Below are positions 44,389 through 53,496 of a DNA stretch of 64,000 nucleotides, one piece after another. A program made the position numbers and the translations under genes. The DNA comes from Fusobacterium varium (GTDB lineage: Bacteria; Fusobacteriota; Fusobacteriia; Fusobacteriales; Fusobacteriaceae): NCBI GenBank assembly GCA_900637705.1, contig LR134390.1, positions 3,162,001 to 3,226,000 of the forward strand, given 5' to 3'. Numbering within the stretch: position 1 is the first letter of the stretch; every line of letters starts with the position of its first letter. The notes beneath the pieces were generated by a model. It saw only the letters and a program-made list of their open reading frames with translations, ran no database searches and was not told the origin of the DNA.

Positions 44389-44841
44389 ATGATTTTAAAA
44401 GAATTGAATAGGGCAGATTTACCTCTTATAAGTGAAATTGTAGAGTTGGAAGAAGAAGCTTTTGGAGGAAAAGGTGGAGTAGATCTTTGGATACTGAAAG
44501 CTCTTCTTAGATATGGAAAAGTTTTTGTTTTGGAAAAAGATGGGAAAATAATATCAATAGTTGAATATATGCAGTGTTTTGATAAAAAAGAAGTATTTCT
44601 CTATGGAATATGTACTTTAAAAGAATTTAGACATATGGGAAATGCAAAAAAAATAATGAATGAAAGTGAAAAGTATCTTAGAGCAAAAGGATATGAAGCT
44701 ATTTCTCTTACAGTAGATCCAGAAAATAAGATAGCTATAGAAATGTATAAGCATTTAGGGTATGTTATAGTTGAATATCAAGAAAATGAATATGGAAATG
44801 GGATTCATAGATATCTTATGAAAAAAACATTAATGATTTGA
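44389..44841 (+). CDS. GNAT family N-acetyltransferase
   Basis: 150 residues, starting after GATAGGAG, 20 bases after truA, so probably in the same operon. FLYGICTLKEFRHMGNAKKI, then the P-loop-like MNESEKYLRAKGYEAI and PENKIAIEMYKHLGYV give the GNAT fold. Substrate unknown. Confidence 0.88.
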   Translation: MILKELNRADLPLISEIVELEEEAFGGKGGVDLWILKALLRYGKVFVLEKDGKIISIVEYMQCFDKKEVFLYGICTLKEFRHMGNAKKIMNESEKYLRAKGYEAISLTVDPENKIAIEMYKHLGYVIVEYQENEYGNGIHRYLMKKTLMI

Positions 44842-44849
44842 AAACTAAC

Positions 44850-44878
44850 TTGACATAATTAAAAAATCGTTATATCAT
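44850..44878 (+). promoter_or_regulatory. Promoter with dyad upstream of the Fur/PerR-like gene
   Basis: TTGACA, 17-base spacer, TATCAT. An inverted repeat TCATTA..TAATGA covers 44875-44892 and overlaps the -10 box, as expected for an autoregulated Fur-family gene. Confidence 0.55.
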
Positions 44879-44931
44879 TAAATATATAATGATTACAATT
44901 TTGACTTAGATTGGTTAAGGAGGGGAGAATA

Positions 44932-45348
44932 ATGGGAATAGAAATAGAGAACATTGGTGAATATCTGAAATGCCATTCGATAAAACCATCATACCAAAGA
45001 ATGAAAGTATTTCAATATTTGTATGAAGAAAGAAATCACCCAACAGTAGATATGATATATAAAGCCCTGTGTACTGAAATACCAACATTATCAAAAACAA
45101 CTGTTTACAATACATTAAATCTTTTTATTGAGAAAGAGATAGCTAATGTTATAGTAATTGAGGAAAATGAAACTAGATATGATATAGATATGACTGTACA
45201 TGGACATTTTAAATGTGAAAAATGTGGAAAAATATATGATTTAGACGTAAATAAAGAATTGTTAAATTCCAAAGAATTAGATGAATATAAAATTAAAGAA
45301 CATCATCTTTATTTTAAAGGAATTTGTAAAAATTGCTTGAATAACTAA
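44932..45348 (+). CDS. Fur-family regulator, PerR-like
   Basis: 138 residues. Start 44932 chosen because AAGGAGGGGAG lies upstream. Winged-helix KPSYQRMKVFQYLYEERNHP, LSKTTVYNTLNLFIEK, then the dimer domain with HGHFKCEKCGKIYDL and a second C-x-x-C (CKNC), the structural zinc site. His and Asp metal-sensor residues (HP, RYDID, H-G-H, D of IYDLD) are those of PerR rather than Fur. It precedes superoxide reductase and rubredoxin genes, so peroxide sensing fits. Confidence 0.9.
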   Translation: MGIEIENIGEYLKCHSIKPSYQRMKVFQYLYEERNHPTVDMIYKALCTEIPTLSKTTVYNTLNLFIEKEIANVIVIEENETRYDIDMTVHGHFKCEKCGKIYDLDVNKELLNSKELDEYKIKEHHLYFKGICKNCLNN

Positions 45349-45380
45349 AGTAACATGAAATTATTATGGAGGTGTTATAT

Positions 45381-45764
45381 ATGATAAAAAATGAATTTTT
45401 TAAATGTAAAGATTGTGATATGGTATTTGAGGTAGTTTCTGAAGGGAAAGGATGTTCAGTAGCTGGTAATGATATGGTAGAAAAATTAGAAGCTAAGACT
45501 CAAGATGCTTCAACTGAAAAACATGTTCCTTATGTAGAAGAAAAAGAAAATGGATATCTTGTAAAAGTTGGAAAAGATGCAAAACACCCTATGCTTGAGG
45601 CACATTATATAGAATTTATTGAAATTATAGTAGATGGAGATAAACTTTATAGAAAATATTTAAAACCAGGAGAAGAGCCAGAAGCTTTCTTTGAAGTACC
45701 AAAAGGGAATAAAGTTGTAGCATATGAATATTGTAATATTCATGGATTATGGAAAGATAAATAA
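45381..45764 (+). CDS. Superoxide reductase (desulfoferrodoxin-like), centre I reduced
   Basis: About 127 residues. Start 45381 chosen from GGAGGTG upstream. Centre II ligands are all present: EKHVPYVEEK (with the Lys preceding His), KHPMLEAHYIEFIE and CNIHGLW, giving four His and one Cys. The N-terminal desulforedoxin part is eroded: CKDC is there but only one Cys follows (KGCSVAGN) where class I enzymes have adjacent Cys-Cys, so centre I is probably absent. Converts superoxide to peroxide. The rubredoxin next door is the likely electron donor. Same strand and 32 bases after perR-like gene. Confidence 0.9.
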   Translation: MIKNEFFKCKDCDMVFEVVSEGKGCSVAGNDMVEKLEAKTQDASTEKHVPYVEEKENGYLVKVGKDAKHPMLEAHYIEFIEIIVDGDKLYRKYLKPGEEPEAFFEVPKGNKVVAYEYCNIHGLWKDK

Positions 45765-45810
45765 GAAATTAAATTTAAAATAAAATTAGCAAAAGCCAGG
45801 AGGAAGCACA

Positions 45811-45969
45811 ATGAAAAAATATGAGTGTAAGATATGTGGATATATATATGACCCAGTAGATGGAGATCCAGATAATGGAGTAGCACCTGGAACTGCTTTC
45901 GAAGATATTTCAGAAGATTGGGTATGTCCTTTATGTTCAGCAGAAAAAGACGAATTTGAAGCAATCTAA
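45811..45969 (+). CDS. Rubredoxin
   Basis: 52 residues, too short to be picked up easily. ATG preceded by CAGGAGGAA. The two C-x-x-C-G/S-x pairs are [13 protein letters not shown] and [14 protein letters not shown], forming the Fe(Cys)4 site, with the usual [11 protein letters not shown] between. Electron carrier for superoxide reductase in this operon. Confidence 0.97.
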   Translation: MKKYECKICGYIYDPVDGDPDNGVAPGTAFEDISEDWVCPLCSAEKDEFEAI

Positions 45970-45988
45970 GCAAGAAAAGTTTTAAAAG

Positions 45989-46019
45989 AGAACACGTCTA
46001 TTTTGACGTGTCTTTTTTT
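45989..46019 (+). terminator. Terminator of the perR-like/SOR/rubredoxin operon
   Basis: ACACGTC / GACGTGT stem with flanking A and T7. Confidence 0.85.
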
Positions 46020-46039
46020 AAACGAAAAATAAAAAAATA

Positions 46040-46068
46040 TTGACAAAGGATAAAAAATGGTGTACTAT
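46040..46068 (+). promoter_or_regulatory. Promoter of tRNA-Met
   Basis: TTGACA, 17-base spacer, TACTAT, 12 bases before the tRNA. Confidence 0.75.
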
Positions 46069-46080
46069 TAGTAATCATAT

Positions 46081-46157
46081 GCCTAGATAGCTCAGTTGGC
46101 TAGAGCATACGGTTCATACCCGTACGGTCGATGGTTCGAATCCATTTCTAGGCACCA
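46081..46157 (+). tRNA. tRNA-Met (CAU), elongator type
   Basis: 77 bases, acceptor GCCTAGA / TCTAGGC, anticodon loop TTCATAC, CCA encoded. The anticodon stem TACGG / CCGTA lacks the three G-C pairs of an initiator, so elongator Met is likely. A lysidine-modified Ile tRNA cannot be excluded by sequence alone. Confidence 0.9.
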
Positions 46158-46230
46158 TATTCCAAATAATTTTTTTAAACCCCACTTTTTAGATTCATAT
46201 GTTGTAGTCTAACCCTAAATATTTTTATGG

Positions 46231-46263
46231 AAAAAGATGAACTTGGCCGGTTCGTCTTTTTTC
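46231..46263 (+). terminator. Terminator after tRNA-Met
   Basis: AAAAAGATGAAC / GTTCGTCTTTTT stem with GGCCGG-containing loop and T-tract. Confidence 0.8.
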
Positions 46264-46287
46264 TTTTTTTGAACAAAGATATTTGCT

Positions 46288-46315
46288 TTGAAAAAGATAT
46301 GATATTTGATATAAT
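46288..46315 (+). promoter_or_regulatory. Promoter of the LPS core cluster
   Basis: TTGAAA, 16-base spacer, TATAAT, 37 bases before the first gene. Confidence 0.6.
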
Positions 46316-46351
46316 TAATATATTGATATAAAAGTTTTTGGGAGGAATTTT

Positions 46352-47122
46352 ATGAAATTATCAGCAGCAATAATGACTTTCAATGAAGAAAGAAATTTAG
46401 AAAGAACTTTGAAGGCTTTAGCTGATATTTGTGATGAAATAGTTATAGTGGACAGTGGGTCTACTGATAAAACTAAAGAGATTGCAGAAAAATATGAAGC
46501 TAGATTTATTTATCAGCCATGGCTTGGATATGGAAAACAAAGAAATGCTGCTATAGATAACTGTAGTGGAAAGTGGATACTTGCAGTAGATGCAGATGAA
46601 GAACTTTCTCCTGAATTGAAACAAAAAATAACAGAAATAATAAATGGAAATGAGGATAAAAAAGTATATGAGATAAATAGATTATCTGTATGTTTTGGTA
46701 AAAAGATAAAACATGGAGGTTGGGGAACATCTTATGCTGTAAGGCTTTTTTTAAAAACAGCAGGAAGATTTAATGATAATACAGTACATGAAAGTTTTGT
46801 AACACAGGAAGAAATATTCAAAATAAAAGAGAATATATACCATCATAGTTATCTGACTTTGGAAGATTATTTTTCAAAATTTAATCGTTATACTACTGAA
46901 GGAGCCTTAGAATATTATAAAAAAGGGAAAAAAGCCAGTATTGGTCAAGTAGTTTTTAATCCAATGTATAAATTCATAAGAATGTATATTATAAGACTGG
47001 GATTTTTAGATGGAATAGAAGGATTTCTTCTGGCAAGTACAAGTTCTATGTACTCAATGGTAAAATATTTTAAACTTAGAGAAATATATAAGAATGGAAG
47101 TTATAGAAGCAAGAAAAACTGA
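46352..47122 (+). CDS. Glycosyltransferase family 2 (WaaE/KdtX-like, LPS core)
   Basis: 256 residues. GT-A fold: SAAIMTFNEERNLERTLKAL, CDEIVIVDSGSTDKT, WLGYGKQRNAAID and the DxD-type AVDADEELSPEL, then the H-x-S-x-x-x-x-x-D-Y pattern YHHSYLTLEDYFSKFNRYT of the WaaE/KdtX group, which adds glucose to inner-core heptose. First gene of the cluster, GGGAGGA upstream. The sugar is inferred only. Confidence 0.88.
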   Translation: MKLSAAIMTFNEERNLERTLKALADICDEIVIVDSGSTDKTKEIAEKYEARFIYQPWLGYGKQRNAAIDNCSGKWILAVDADEELSPELKQKITEIINGNEDKKVYEINRLSVCFGKKIKHGGWGTSYAVRLFLKTAGRFNDNTVHESFVTQEEIFKIKENIYHHSYLTLEDYFSKFNRYTTEGALEYYKKGKKASIGQVVFNPMYKFIRMYIIRLGFLDGIEGFLLASTSSMYSMVKYFKLREIYKNGSYRSKKN

Positions 47123-47137
47123 TAGAGGGAGCTGACA

Positions 47138-48178
47138 ATGGATATAAAAAGAATAATTGTTTCCAGAACTGACAAAATAGGGGATTTAATATTGTCTATT
47201 CCTAGTTTCTTTATGATAAAAAAAATGTATCCTAATGCAGAACTGGTAGTTTTGGTAAGAAAATATAATTATGAGATTGTAAAGAATCTTCCTTATATAG
47301 ATAGAATTATGAAAATAGATGAATATTCTCAAAGTGATCTTATAGAAAAAATAGCATATTTTAAAGCAGATGTATTTATTGCTTTATATAATGATTCTTT
47401 TGTAGCAAAACTGGCAAGGGCAAGTAAAGCTAAAATAAAGATAGGACCTATATCTAAACTTTCTTCTATTTTCACTTATAACAAAGGAGTATGGCAGAAG
47501 AGGTCAAAATCTATAAAAAATGAGGGGAAATATAATCTAGATCTTGTAAGAAAATTAAATAAAGAGCTTTATCAAAAAGTGTATGAGTTGAATACAAAGT
47601 TGTATTATGAAGAGAAACACAGAAATGCAGCAGAGCTGTTCTTTAAAATGAATGATATAAAAGGACAGGCTTTGGTAATAAATCCATTTATTGGAGGATC
47701 TGCTAAAAATATAAAAGATGAAGAATATGCAAATCTTATTATGAATTTTAAAAGGAGAAATCCTGAAGTAGCTGTAATAATCACATGTCATATTTCTGAA
47801 GAGGAGAGAGGAGAAAATCTTGTAAAAAATTCTTTAGAAAAAGGAGTATATTTATATGCTAATGGAGGAGAACTTTTAAATATAGCAGCAATAATAGATA
47901 GAGCAGATGTATATCTTGGTGCTTCAACAGGTCCTACTCATATAGCTGGAGCATTGAAGAAAAGAATAGTTGCTATTTATCCAGCTAAGAAAACACAGAG
48001 TCCAATAAGGTGGGGAATTTTAGGAAATGATAAAGTATTTTATCTAATACCAGATAAAAATAATCCTACTGAAAACTATAATAATCCATACTTTGATAAA
48101 TATGATAAAAATATGGAACTTGAGCTTATACTTGCTTTGGAAAGAGCTTTAAAGCTTGAGGAAGGTGGTAAAAATTAG
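47138..48178 (+). CDS. Glycosyltransferase family 9, heptosyltransferase-like (1st)
   Basis: 346 residues, 16 bases after the GT2. IVSRTDKIGDLILSIPSFFM is the GT9 N-terminal motif, and VYLGASTGPTHIAGALKK the C-terminal donor-binding motif (G-P-x-H-I-A-G-A). SPIRWGIL with late charged segments is typical of WaaC/WaaQ. Adds heptose to the inner core. Overlaps the next gene. No C-terminal Cys cluster, unlike the other two. Confidence 0.9.
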   Translation: MDIKRIIVSRTDKIGDLILSIPSFFMIKKMYPNAELVVLVRKYNYEIVKNLPYIDRIMKIDEYSQSDLIEKIAYFKADVFIALYNDSFVAKLARASKAKIKIGPISKLSSIFTYNKGVWQKRSKSIKNEGKYNLDLVRKLNKELYQKVYELNTKLYYEEKHRNAAELFFKMNDIKGQALVINPFIGGSAKNIKDEEYANLIMNFKRRNPEVAVIITCHISEEERGENLVKNSLEKGVYLYANGGELLNIAAIIDRADVYLGASTGPTHIAGALKKRIVAIYPAKKTQSPIRWGILGNDKVFYLIPDKNNPTENYNNPYFDKYDKNMELELILALERALKLEEGGKN

Positions 48179-49175
48179 AATATTAATAATACATACAGCT
48201 TTTATAGGAGATATAGTCCTCTCTACACCATTGATAAAAAAGCTGAAGGAAGTATATCCTAACAGTGATATAACTTATGTTACAACACCAGCAGGAGCTT
48301 CTATATTGAGAAATAATCCTAATATAAGTGAGATAATTGAATATGATAAAAGAGGAAAGCATAAAGGACTGAAGGGTATATATCAGCTGGGAAAAAGGTT
48401 GAAGTATGAAAATTTTAATTTAGTAATAACCCCTCATAGGTATATAAGAAGTTCTATTTTGTCATGGTTAACAGGTTCACCTGTGAGAAAAGGATATAGA
48501 AATGCAACAGCTTCTTTTCTTTATACTGAAAGAATATCTTATGACAGAAATAAACATGAAGTAGAAAAATTATTATCTTTTGTTTCTGGAAAAGAGGAAA
48601 AAAGATATGAAATAGAATTATACCCAAATGAACAAGATGTAAAAAAAGTTGATGAAATGTTAAAGGAGTATAAAGGTAAAAAACTTATTCTTCTGGCTCC
48701 TGGAAGTAAATGGTTTACAAAAAAGTGGCCTCTTGAATATTTTAATGAAGTAATAGGACAACTAATGAATAGAGAAGACATTATAACAGGAATAATAGGA
48801 GGAACTGATGAACTGGCTTTAAATATTGTTTCTGGGGGTAATGTAGTTGATTTTAGAGGAAAAACTACTCTTTTAGAGCTTGCAGAACTTATAAAAAGAT
48901 CAGAATTGATTGTAACAAATGATTCATCTCCAATACATATAGCTTCAGCATGGAAAAACGTAAGAATACTTGCAATATTTGGACCTACAGTGAAAGAATT
49001 AGGTTTTTTTCCATGGTCTGAAAATAGTAAAGTATTTCAGATAGAAGGTCTAGCTTGTAGACCGTGTTCACTTCATGGAGGAGATAAATGTCCTCAAAAA
49101 CATTTTAAATGTATGTTGGATATCAAACCTAAAATTATATTAGATGAAATAATAAAAACTATAGAGAGAGCTTGA
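48165..49175 (+). CDS. Glycosyltransferase family 9, heptosyltransferase-like (2nd)
   Basis: About 336 residues. Start uncertain: GTG 48165 (or TTG 48156) beside GAGGAAGG, overlapping the previous gene. RILIIHTAFIGDIVLSTPLI and VTNDSSPIHIASAWKNVRIL with FGPT define GT9 (WaaF-like). The C-terminal Cys pattern (LACRPCSLHGGDKCPQKHFK) may form a metal site or disulfides and is also seen in the third GT9 here. Confidence 0.9.
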   Translation: MVKIRILIIHTAFIGDIVLSTPLIKKLKEVYPNSDITYVTTPAGASILRNNPNISEIIEYDKRGKHKGLKGIYQLGKRLKYENFNLVITPHRYIRSSILSWLTGSPVRKGYRNATASFLYTERISYDRNKHEVEKLLSFVSGKEEKRYEIELYPNEQDVKKVDEMLKEYKGKKLILLAPGSKWFTKKWPLEYFNEVIGQLMNREDIITGIIGGTDELALNIVSGGNVVDFRGKTTLLELAELIKRSELIVTNDSSPIHIASAWKNVRILAIFGPTVKELGFFPWSENSKVFQIEGLACRPCSLHGGDKCPQKHFKCMLDIKPKIILDEIIKTIERA

Positions 49176-49179
49176 TTTT

Positions 49180-49878
49180 ATGAATAAAGAAAAATTGAAA
49201 AATATTTTTTTATATTATAAAGAAAAAAAAGACAGGAAACTGTATGAAAAAATTGAAAGTAAAGAATATAAAATTATAAAAATATTAAAAAATGACCAAC
49301 GAAGTTATGTAGCTTTAATAAATATCGAAGGAGAAAATCTTATATATAAACAGCCTATTGAAAAAAATAGCAGAAAGTGGCAGAGATTTCTTTCTATATT
49401 TAGAGGAAGTGAGAGTAGAAGGGAATTTCAAAATATAGAAAAAATAAATGAAGTGGGATTAAATGGAGCCACTCCTCATCTGGCTGTAGAAAAAAAGAAA
49501 GGTTTGTTTGTTGTAGACTCATATCTTATTTATTCATATATTGATGGAGGAGAAAGCAGTTTTAAAGATATAGAGATAATAAGTCAGGAATTGAAAAAAA
49601 TTCATGATTTAGGGTTTCTTCATGGAGATTCTCATTTAAATAATTTTTTAATAAAAGATAATAAAGTCTATCTTATAGATACAAAATTAGAAAAGAATAA
49701 ATATGGAAATTTTGGGAAGAGTTTTGAATTTATGTATCTTGAAGAAAGTTGTCCAGAAGAAATAGATTTTGATAAGGATAGTATCTATTTTAAGGGAGCA
49801 AGAATGTTGAGAGGATATCTAACATTACTTTCAAAGATCAAGATAAAATTAAAGAATATTAGGAGAAGGAAAAAGTGA
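49180..49878 (+). CDS. LPS core heptose kinase-like protein (WaaY/RfaY family)
   Basis: 232 residues, ATG 4 bases after the previous gene. Protein-kinase-like core reduced to the N-lobe lysine region (LIYKQPIEKN) and the catalytic loop FLHGDSHLNNFLI followed by VYLIDTKLE (H-G-D-x-H-x-x-N and D-T/F-x equivalents). These cytosolic enzymes phosphorylate LPS core sugars. Sits between GT9 genes, supporting that role. Which heptose is unknown. Confidence 0.85.
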   Translation: MNKEKLKNIFLYYKEKKDRKLYEKIESKEYKIIKILKNDQRSYVALINIEGENLIYKQPIEKNSRKWQRFLSIFRGSESRREFQNIEKINEVGLNGATPHLAVEKKKGLFVVDSYLIYSYIDGGESSFKDIEIISQELKKIHDLGFLHGDSHLNNFLIKDNKVYLIDTKLEKNKYGNFGKSFEFMYLEESCPEEIDFDKDSIYFKGARMLRGYLTLLSKIKIKLKNIRRRKK

Positions 49879-50861
49879 AGATATTGGTTATCAGGCTTAG
49901 CTCAATAGGAGATATTATATTGACTACCCCTGTATTGAAAGCATTCAAAGAAAAATATCCAGAAGCAGTAATAGATTTTTTAGTTCTGGACAAATTTAAG
50001 GATTCTATAGAAGGAGTTCCATTTATTGATAACATAATTCTGTTTAATAAGGAAAAAAATGATGGACTTCATAATATGGAGAAATTTGCAAAAGAGTTGA
50101 AAAAAAATGGGTATGATTATATATTTGATCTTCACTCTAAAATAAGATCAAAAGTTATTTCAAAAAATATTGGAGTAAAGACTTTCACTTATAGAAAGAG
50201 AAGCTGGTGGAAAACTCTTCTTGTAAAAATGAAATTGATAAAATATAAGGTTGATGATACAATAGTTAAAAATTATTTTGGTGCATTTAAAGATTTTGGA
50301 TTGGAATATAAAGGTGAAGATATATATTTTGCTTTTTCTGAAAAGGATAAGGTATCCAAGGAATATGAAGGACTTCCTGTAATGGCACCAGGAGCTTCAA
50401 AAAATACTAAAAAATGGACAAAAGAGGGATTTGGAGAATTAGCAAATCTGATTTATAAAAAATATGGGAAAAATACTATTCTGATTGGTGGAAAAGAAGA
50501 TATTGAACTTTGTAATGAAATAGATAAAATAAGTGGAGGTCATATAGTAAATATGGCTGGAAAACTTTCTCTTAAACAGAGTGGAGCACTTTTATCAAAA
50601 GCTTTATTCCTTGTTACGAATGATTCAGGCCCTTTTCATATAGCAAGAGGGGTGAAATGTAAAACATTTGTAATATTTGGACCTACAAGTTCAGAAATGT
50701 TTGATCTTGATAGAAATACTGTATTGATAGATAAAAATGTAAAATGTTCTCCTTGTAGCCTGCATGGAGATAAGGAATGCCCTAAAGGGCATTTTGACTG
50801 TATGAAGCTAATAACAGGAAAAGAAGTTTTTAATATAATAGAGAGCAGTGTAAAAATATAA
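49875..50861 (+). CDS. Glycosyltransferase family 9, heptosyltransferase-like (3rd)
   Basis: 328 residues from GTG 49875, overlapping the kinase stop (GTGA), AGGAGAAGG upstream. [35 protein letters not shown] and FGPTSSEM identify GT9. [20 protein letters not shown] is a Cys-rich C-terminal tail almost the same as in the second GT9. Last gene of the LPS cluster, 19 bases before recA. Confidence 0.9.
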   Translation: MKILVIRLSSIGDIILTTPVLKAFKEKYPEAVIDFLVLDKFKDSIEGVPFIDNIILFNKEKNDGLHNMEKFAKELKKNGYDYIFDLHSKIRSKVISKNIGVKTFTYRKRSWWKTLLVKMKLIKYKVDDTIVKNYFGAFKDFGLEYKGEDIYFAFSEKDKVSKEYEGLPVMAPGASKNTKKWTKEGFGELANLIYKKYGKNTILIGGKEDIELCNEIDKISGGHIVNMAGKLSLKQSGALLSKALFLVTNDSGPFHIARGVKCKTFVIFGPTSSEMFDLDRNTVLIDKNVKCSPCSLHGDKECPKGHFDCMKLITGKEVFNIIESSVKI

Positions 50862-50880
50862 AGGAAGTGGTGAATCAGAG

Positions 50881-51972
50881 ATGGCAAAAGCAAAGAACAC
50901 AGAAAAGAATCGTGAAGTCAGCGAAAAAGAAAAAGCATTAGAATTGGCAATGAAACAGATAAAGAAAGATTTTGGTGAAGGATCTATAATGAAACTTGGA
51001 GATAATCAGGAAATGAATGTAGAGGTCATCTCAACTGGAAGTATAAATCTTGATGCTGCATTAGGTCTAGGTGGAGTGCCAAGAGGAAGAATTGTTGAAA
51101 TATATGGAGCTGAAAGTTCAGGGAAAACAACAATAGCTCTTCATATAGCTGCAGAAGCACAAAAAACAGGGGGAATAGTAGCATTTATAGATGCTGAACA
51201 TGCTTTAGATCCTGTATATGCAAAAGCTTTAGGAGTAGATGTAGATGAACTGTTGATATCTCAGCCAGACTATGGAGAACAAGCCTTAGAAATAGCAGAT
51301 ATGCTTGTGAGATCGGGAGCTGTTGACCTTATAGTAGTGGATTCTGTAGCTGCCCTTGTACCAAAAGTAGAAATAGATGGAGAAATGGGAGATCAACAGA
51401 TGGGACTTCAAGCAAGACTGATGTCAAAAGCTTTAAGAAAACTCACTGCAACATTGAATAAATCAAAAACTACAATGGTATTTATCAATCAAATAAGGGA
51501 TAAAATTGGTGGATTTGGATTTGGACCTCAAACTACAACTACTGGAGGAAAAGCTTTAAAGTTTTATTCGTCAGTAAGAATGGAAGTAAAAAGAATTGGT
51601 TCGGTAAAGCAGGGTGATGAAGTAATAGGGAATGAAACTGTTGTAAAAGTCACTAAAAATAAAATAGCACCACCTTTTAAAGAAGCTGCATTCCAAATAA
51701 TGTATGGAAAAGGAATTTCAAGAGTAGGGGAAATACTTGATATGGCTATAGAAAAAGATATAGTTGCAAAATCAGGAGCTTGGTTTAGTTTTGGAGATAT
51801 TAGATTGGGACAGGGTAAAGAGAATGTAAAAGTAAGACTTGAAACAGAAATAGAACTTTTGGCTAAAATAGAGGAAGAAGTAAAAAAAGCTGTGAAACCA
51901 ACTAAAAAAGAAGAAAAAGAAACTGAGAAATCAGAGAGCAAAGAGGGAGTATTAAGCTTTGAAGAAGTTTAA
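50881..51972 (+). CDS. recA: RecA recombinase
   Basis: 363 residues. [20 protein letters not shown], Walker [28 protein letters not shown]-type segment ([18 protein letters not shown]), [19 protein letters not shown] and [20 protein letters not shown] are intact. C-terminal tail is Lys/Glu-rich. Homologous recombination and SOS co-protease, the probable trigger of the S24 repressor earlier in the window. ATG after AAAGGAAGTGG. Confidence 0.98.
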   Translation: MAKAKNTEKNREVSEKEKALELAMKQIKKDFGEGSIMKLGDNQEMNVEVISTGSINLDAALGLGGVPRGRIVEIYGAESSGKTTIALHIAAEAQKTGGIVAFIDAEHALDPVYAKALGVDVDELLISQPDYGEQALEIADMLVRSGAVDLIVVDSVAALVPKVEIDGEMGDQQMGLQARLMSKALRKLTATLNKSKTTMVFINQIRDKIGGFGFGPQTTTTGGKALKFYSSVRMEVKRIGSVKQGDEVIGNETVVKVTKNKIAPPFKEAAFQIMYGKGISRVGEILDMAIEKDIVAKSGAWFSFGDIRLGQGKENVKVRLETEIELLAKIEEEVKKAVKPTKKEEKETEKSESKEGVLSFEEV

Positions 51973-52504
51973 TTTGAAAGGAAATAAAGTATATTTTAGT
52001 GAAATATTCTATATTGATTTAAATAAGGCAACTATTATAGAATTTGGTTTAAAAGATAAAGAATATCTAACAGATGAGGAATATGAACATCTTATTAAGC
52101 TGAGAGCTTTAAGTATGGGATATTTCCTTTTATCAAAGCAAGACTATTCAATTAAAGAATTAAAAACTAAACTATTGCTAAAATACAAAGAAAAGCATAT
52201 AATAGATGAAATTATAGAAGAATTTAGGGAAAAAAATTATTTAGATGATTATGAATATGGAAGAGGTTATGTGAGAAATCATAATTATGGAAAGAAAAAG
52301 ATGGAATTTATGCTTTTTCAAAAAGGAATTTCTCAAGATATAATAAAGAAGGTCATAGGGGAAAACTCTGAAAATGAAATGGAAGAGATAAAAAAATTAT
52401 GGATCAAACTTGGGGATAAAGAAAAAGAAAAAAAGATACTTTCTTTAATGAGAAAGGGCTTTGAATATCAAGACATAAAAAAAGCAGTGTCAGAGCTGAA
52501 GTAA
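51959..52504 (+). CDS. recX: RecX regulatory protein
   Basis: 181 residues, starting at TTG 51959 inside the end of recA, with GAGGGAG upstream. [20 protein letters not shown] and [20 protein letters not shown] and [20 protein letters not shown] are the three repeated helical units of RecX. Binds RecA filaments and dampens their activity. Overlap with recA indicates co-expression. Confidence 0.92.
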   Translation: MKKFNLKGNKVYFSEIFYIDLNKATIIEFGLKDKEYLTDEEYEHLIKLRALSMGYFLLSKQDYSIKELKTKLLLKYKEKHIIDEIIEEFREKNYLDDYEYGRGYVRNHNYGKKKMEFMLFQKGISQDIIKKVIGENSENEMEEIKKLWIKLGDKEKEKKILSLMRKGFEYQDIKKAVSELK

Positions 52505-52517
52505 TGTGGAGGATAAA

Positions 52518-53249
52518 ATGTTAGGTTTGATTTTAGCTTCATCAACAGGATTCTTTTTGTTTATATTTATAAGTATATTTTACCTTCCAAAGATTCATTT
52601 TTTAAGTGAAAGAAAAGGTGTAGAATACTCAAGAAGAAAATTAAAATGGCTTTCAAGAATGGTATTAAGAAGCTTGAATGTAAAATTAAGAGTGAAATAT
52701 AAAAATAGAAAAGCAATAAATTCTTTAGATAAAACTAAGGGAATAATTTTTGTATGTAACCATCAAAGTAATTTAGATATACCAGCAATAGTAACAGCTT
52801 TACATATGGATGTAGGATTTGTAGCAAAGCATGAGATGAAGTCTTGGCCTTTTTTTGGAACATGGATGAAAAAGAGTAATTGTATTTTTCTTAATAGAGA
52901 AAATCCAAGAGAAGGAATAAAAGATATGAAAAAAGCTGTAGAACTTATAAAAAAGGGCTATCCTACAGTTATTTTTCCTGAAGGAGAAAGAACTATTGAT
53001 GGGAATATATTAAGCTTTAAAAAAGGAAGTTTTAAACTTGCAACAGAAACTAATGGAATAATAGTTCCACTTACATTGAAAGGAACTTATAATATTCAAA
53101 AAAGAGGGACGCTTAAAATGAATAGAGGACAACTTGTAACTTTAGTAGTGGATGAGCCAATTTTTATAGAAGATATTCCTAAAGAAGAATTAAAAAACTT
53201 AAACACTAAAGTGAGAGATATTATCGTTAGAAATTTTGAAGCTGTATAG
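52518..53249 (+). CDS. plsC: 1-acyl-sn-glycerol-3-phosphate acyltransferase
   Basis: About 243 residues. Start 52518 chosen from GGAGG eight bases upstream, rather than GTG 52506. An N-terminal membrane helix (LASSTGFFLFIFISIFYLP), the catalytic NHQSNLD (H-x4-D), GTWMKKSNCIFLNRENPREG and FPEGERT are the four PlsC blocks. Makes phosphatidic acid. Follows recX after 13 bases. Confidence 0.94.
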   Translation: MLGLILASSTGFFLFIFISIFYLPKIHFLSERKGVEYSRRKLKWLSRMVLRSLNVKLRVKYKNRKAINSLDKTKGIIFVCNHQSNLDIPAIVTALHMDVGFVAKHEMKSWPFFGTWMKKSNCIFLNRENPREGIKDMKKAVELIKKGYPTVIFPEGERTIDGNILSFKKGSFKLATETNGIIVPLTLKGTYNIQKRGTLKMNRGQLVTLVVDEPIFIEDIPKEELKNLNTKVRDIIVRNFEAV

Positions 53250-53291
53250 ATAATTTTATAATAAAATTTACATAAAAAACCTATATTTTTA

Positions 53292-53320
53292 TTGACAAGA
53301 GGATTCTAAAATGTTAATAT
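53292..53320 (+). promoter_or_regulatory. Promoter P1 of pflB
   Basis: TTGACA, 17-base spacer, TAATAT, directly before the ZTP aptamer. Confidence 0.8.
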
Positions 53321-53322
53321 GA

Positions 53323-53397
53323 TATCAGTTATATGACTGACGGAACGTGGAATTAACCACATGAAGTATAACGATGATAATGCCGACCGTCTGGGCA
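53323..53397 (+). ncRNA. ZTP (pfl) riboswitch aptamer
   Basis: The sequence runs TATCAG..GACTGACGGAACGTGG..CCAC..GCCGACCGTCTGGGC. The GACGGAAC..CCGACCGTCTGGGC core matches the pfl/ZTP consensus, and from memory it is nearly the aptamer from F. ulcerans used in crystal structures. It senses the purine intermediates ZMP/ZTP, which accumulate when 10-formyl-tetrahydrofolate is low. Downstream gene is pflB, as in the motif's name. Confidence 0.93.
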
Positions 53398-53423
53398 AAT
53401 AAGCCTAGATTGTCGGTTTTTTT
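53382..53423 (+). terminator. Riboswitch-controlled terminator
   Basis: CCGACCGTCTGGGC pairs with GCCTAGATTGTCGG, then T7. The left arm is the aptamer's conserved 3' part, so ligand binding disrupts the terminator and turns pflB on. Confidence 0.9.
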
Positions 53424-53467
53424 ATACATTTTTTTTGAAAGATCAAAAAAGATATCCAATATAATTG

Positions 53468-53496
53468 TTGACTTAATTTATAAGGAATGTTAAAAT
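53468..53496 (+). promoter_or_regulatory. Second promoter P2 of pflB, downstream of the riboswitch
   Basis: TTGACT, 17-base spacer, TAAAAT. Starts after the riboswitch terminator, so it would give ligand-independent expression. Confidence 0.6.
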
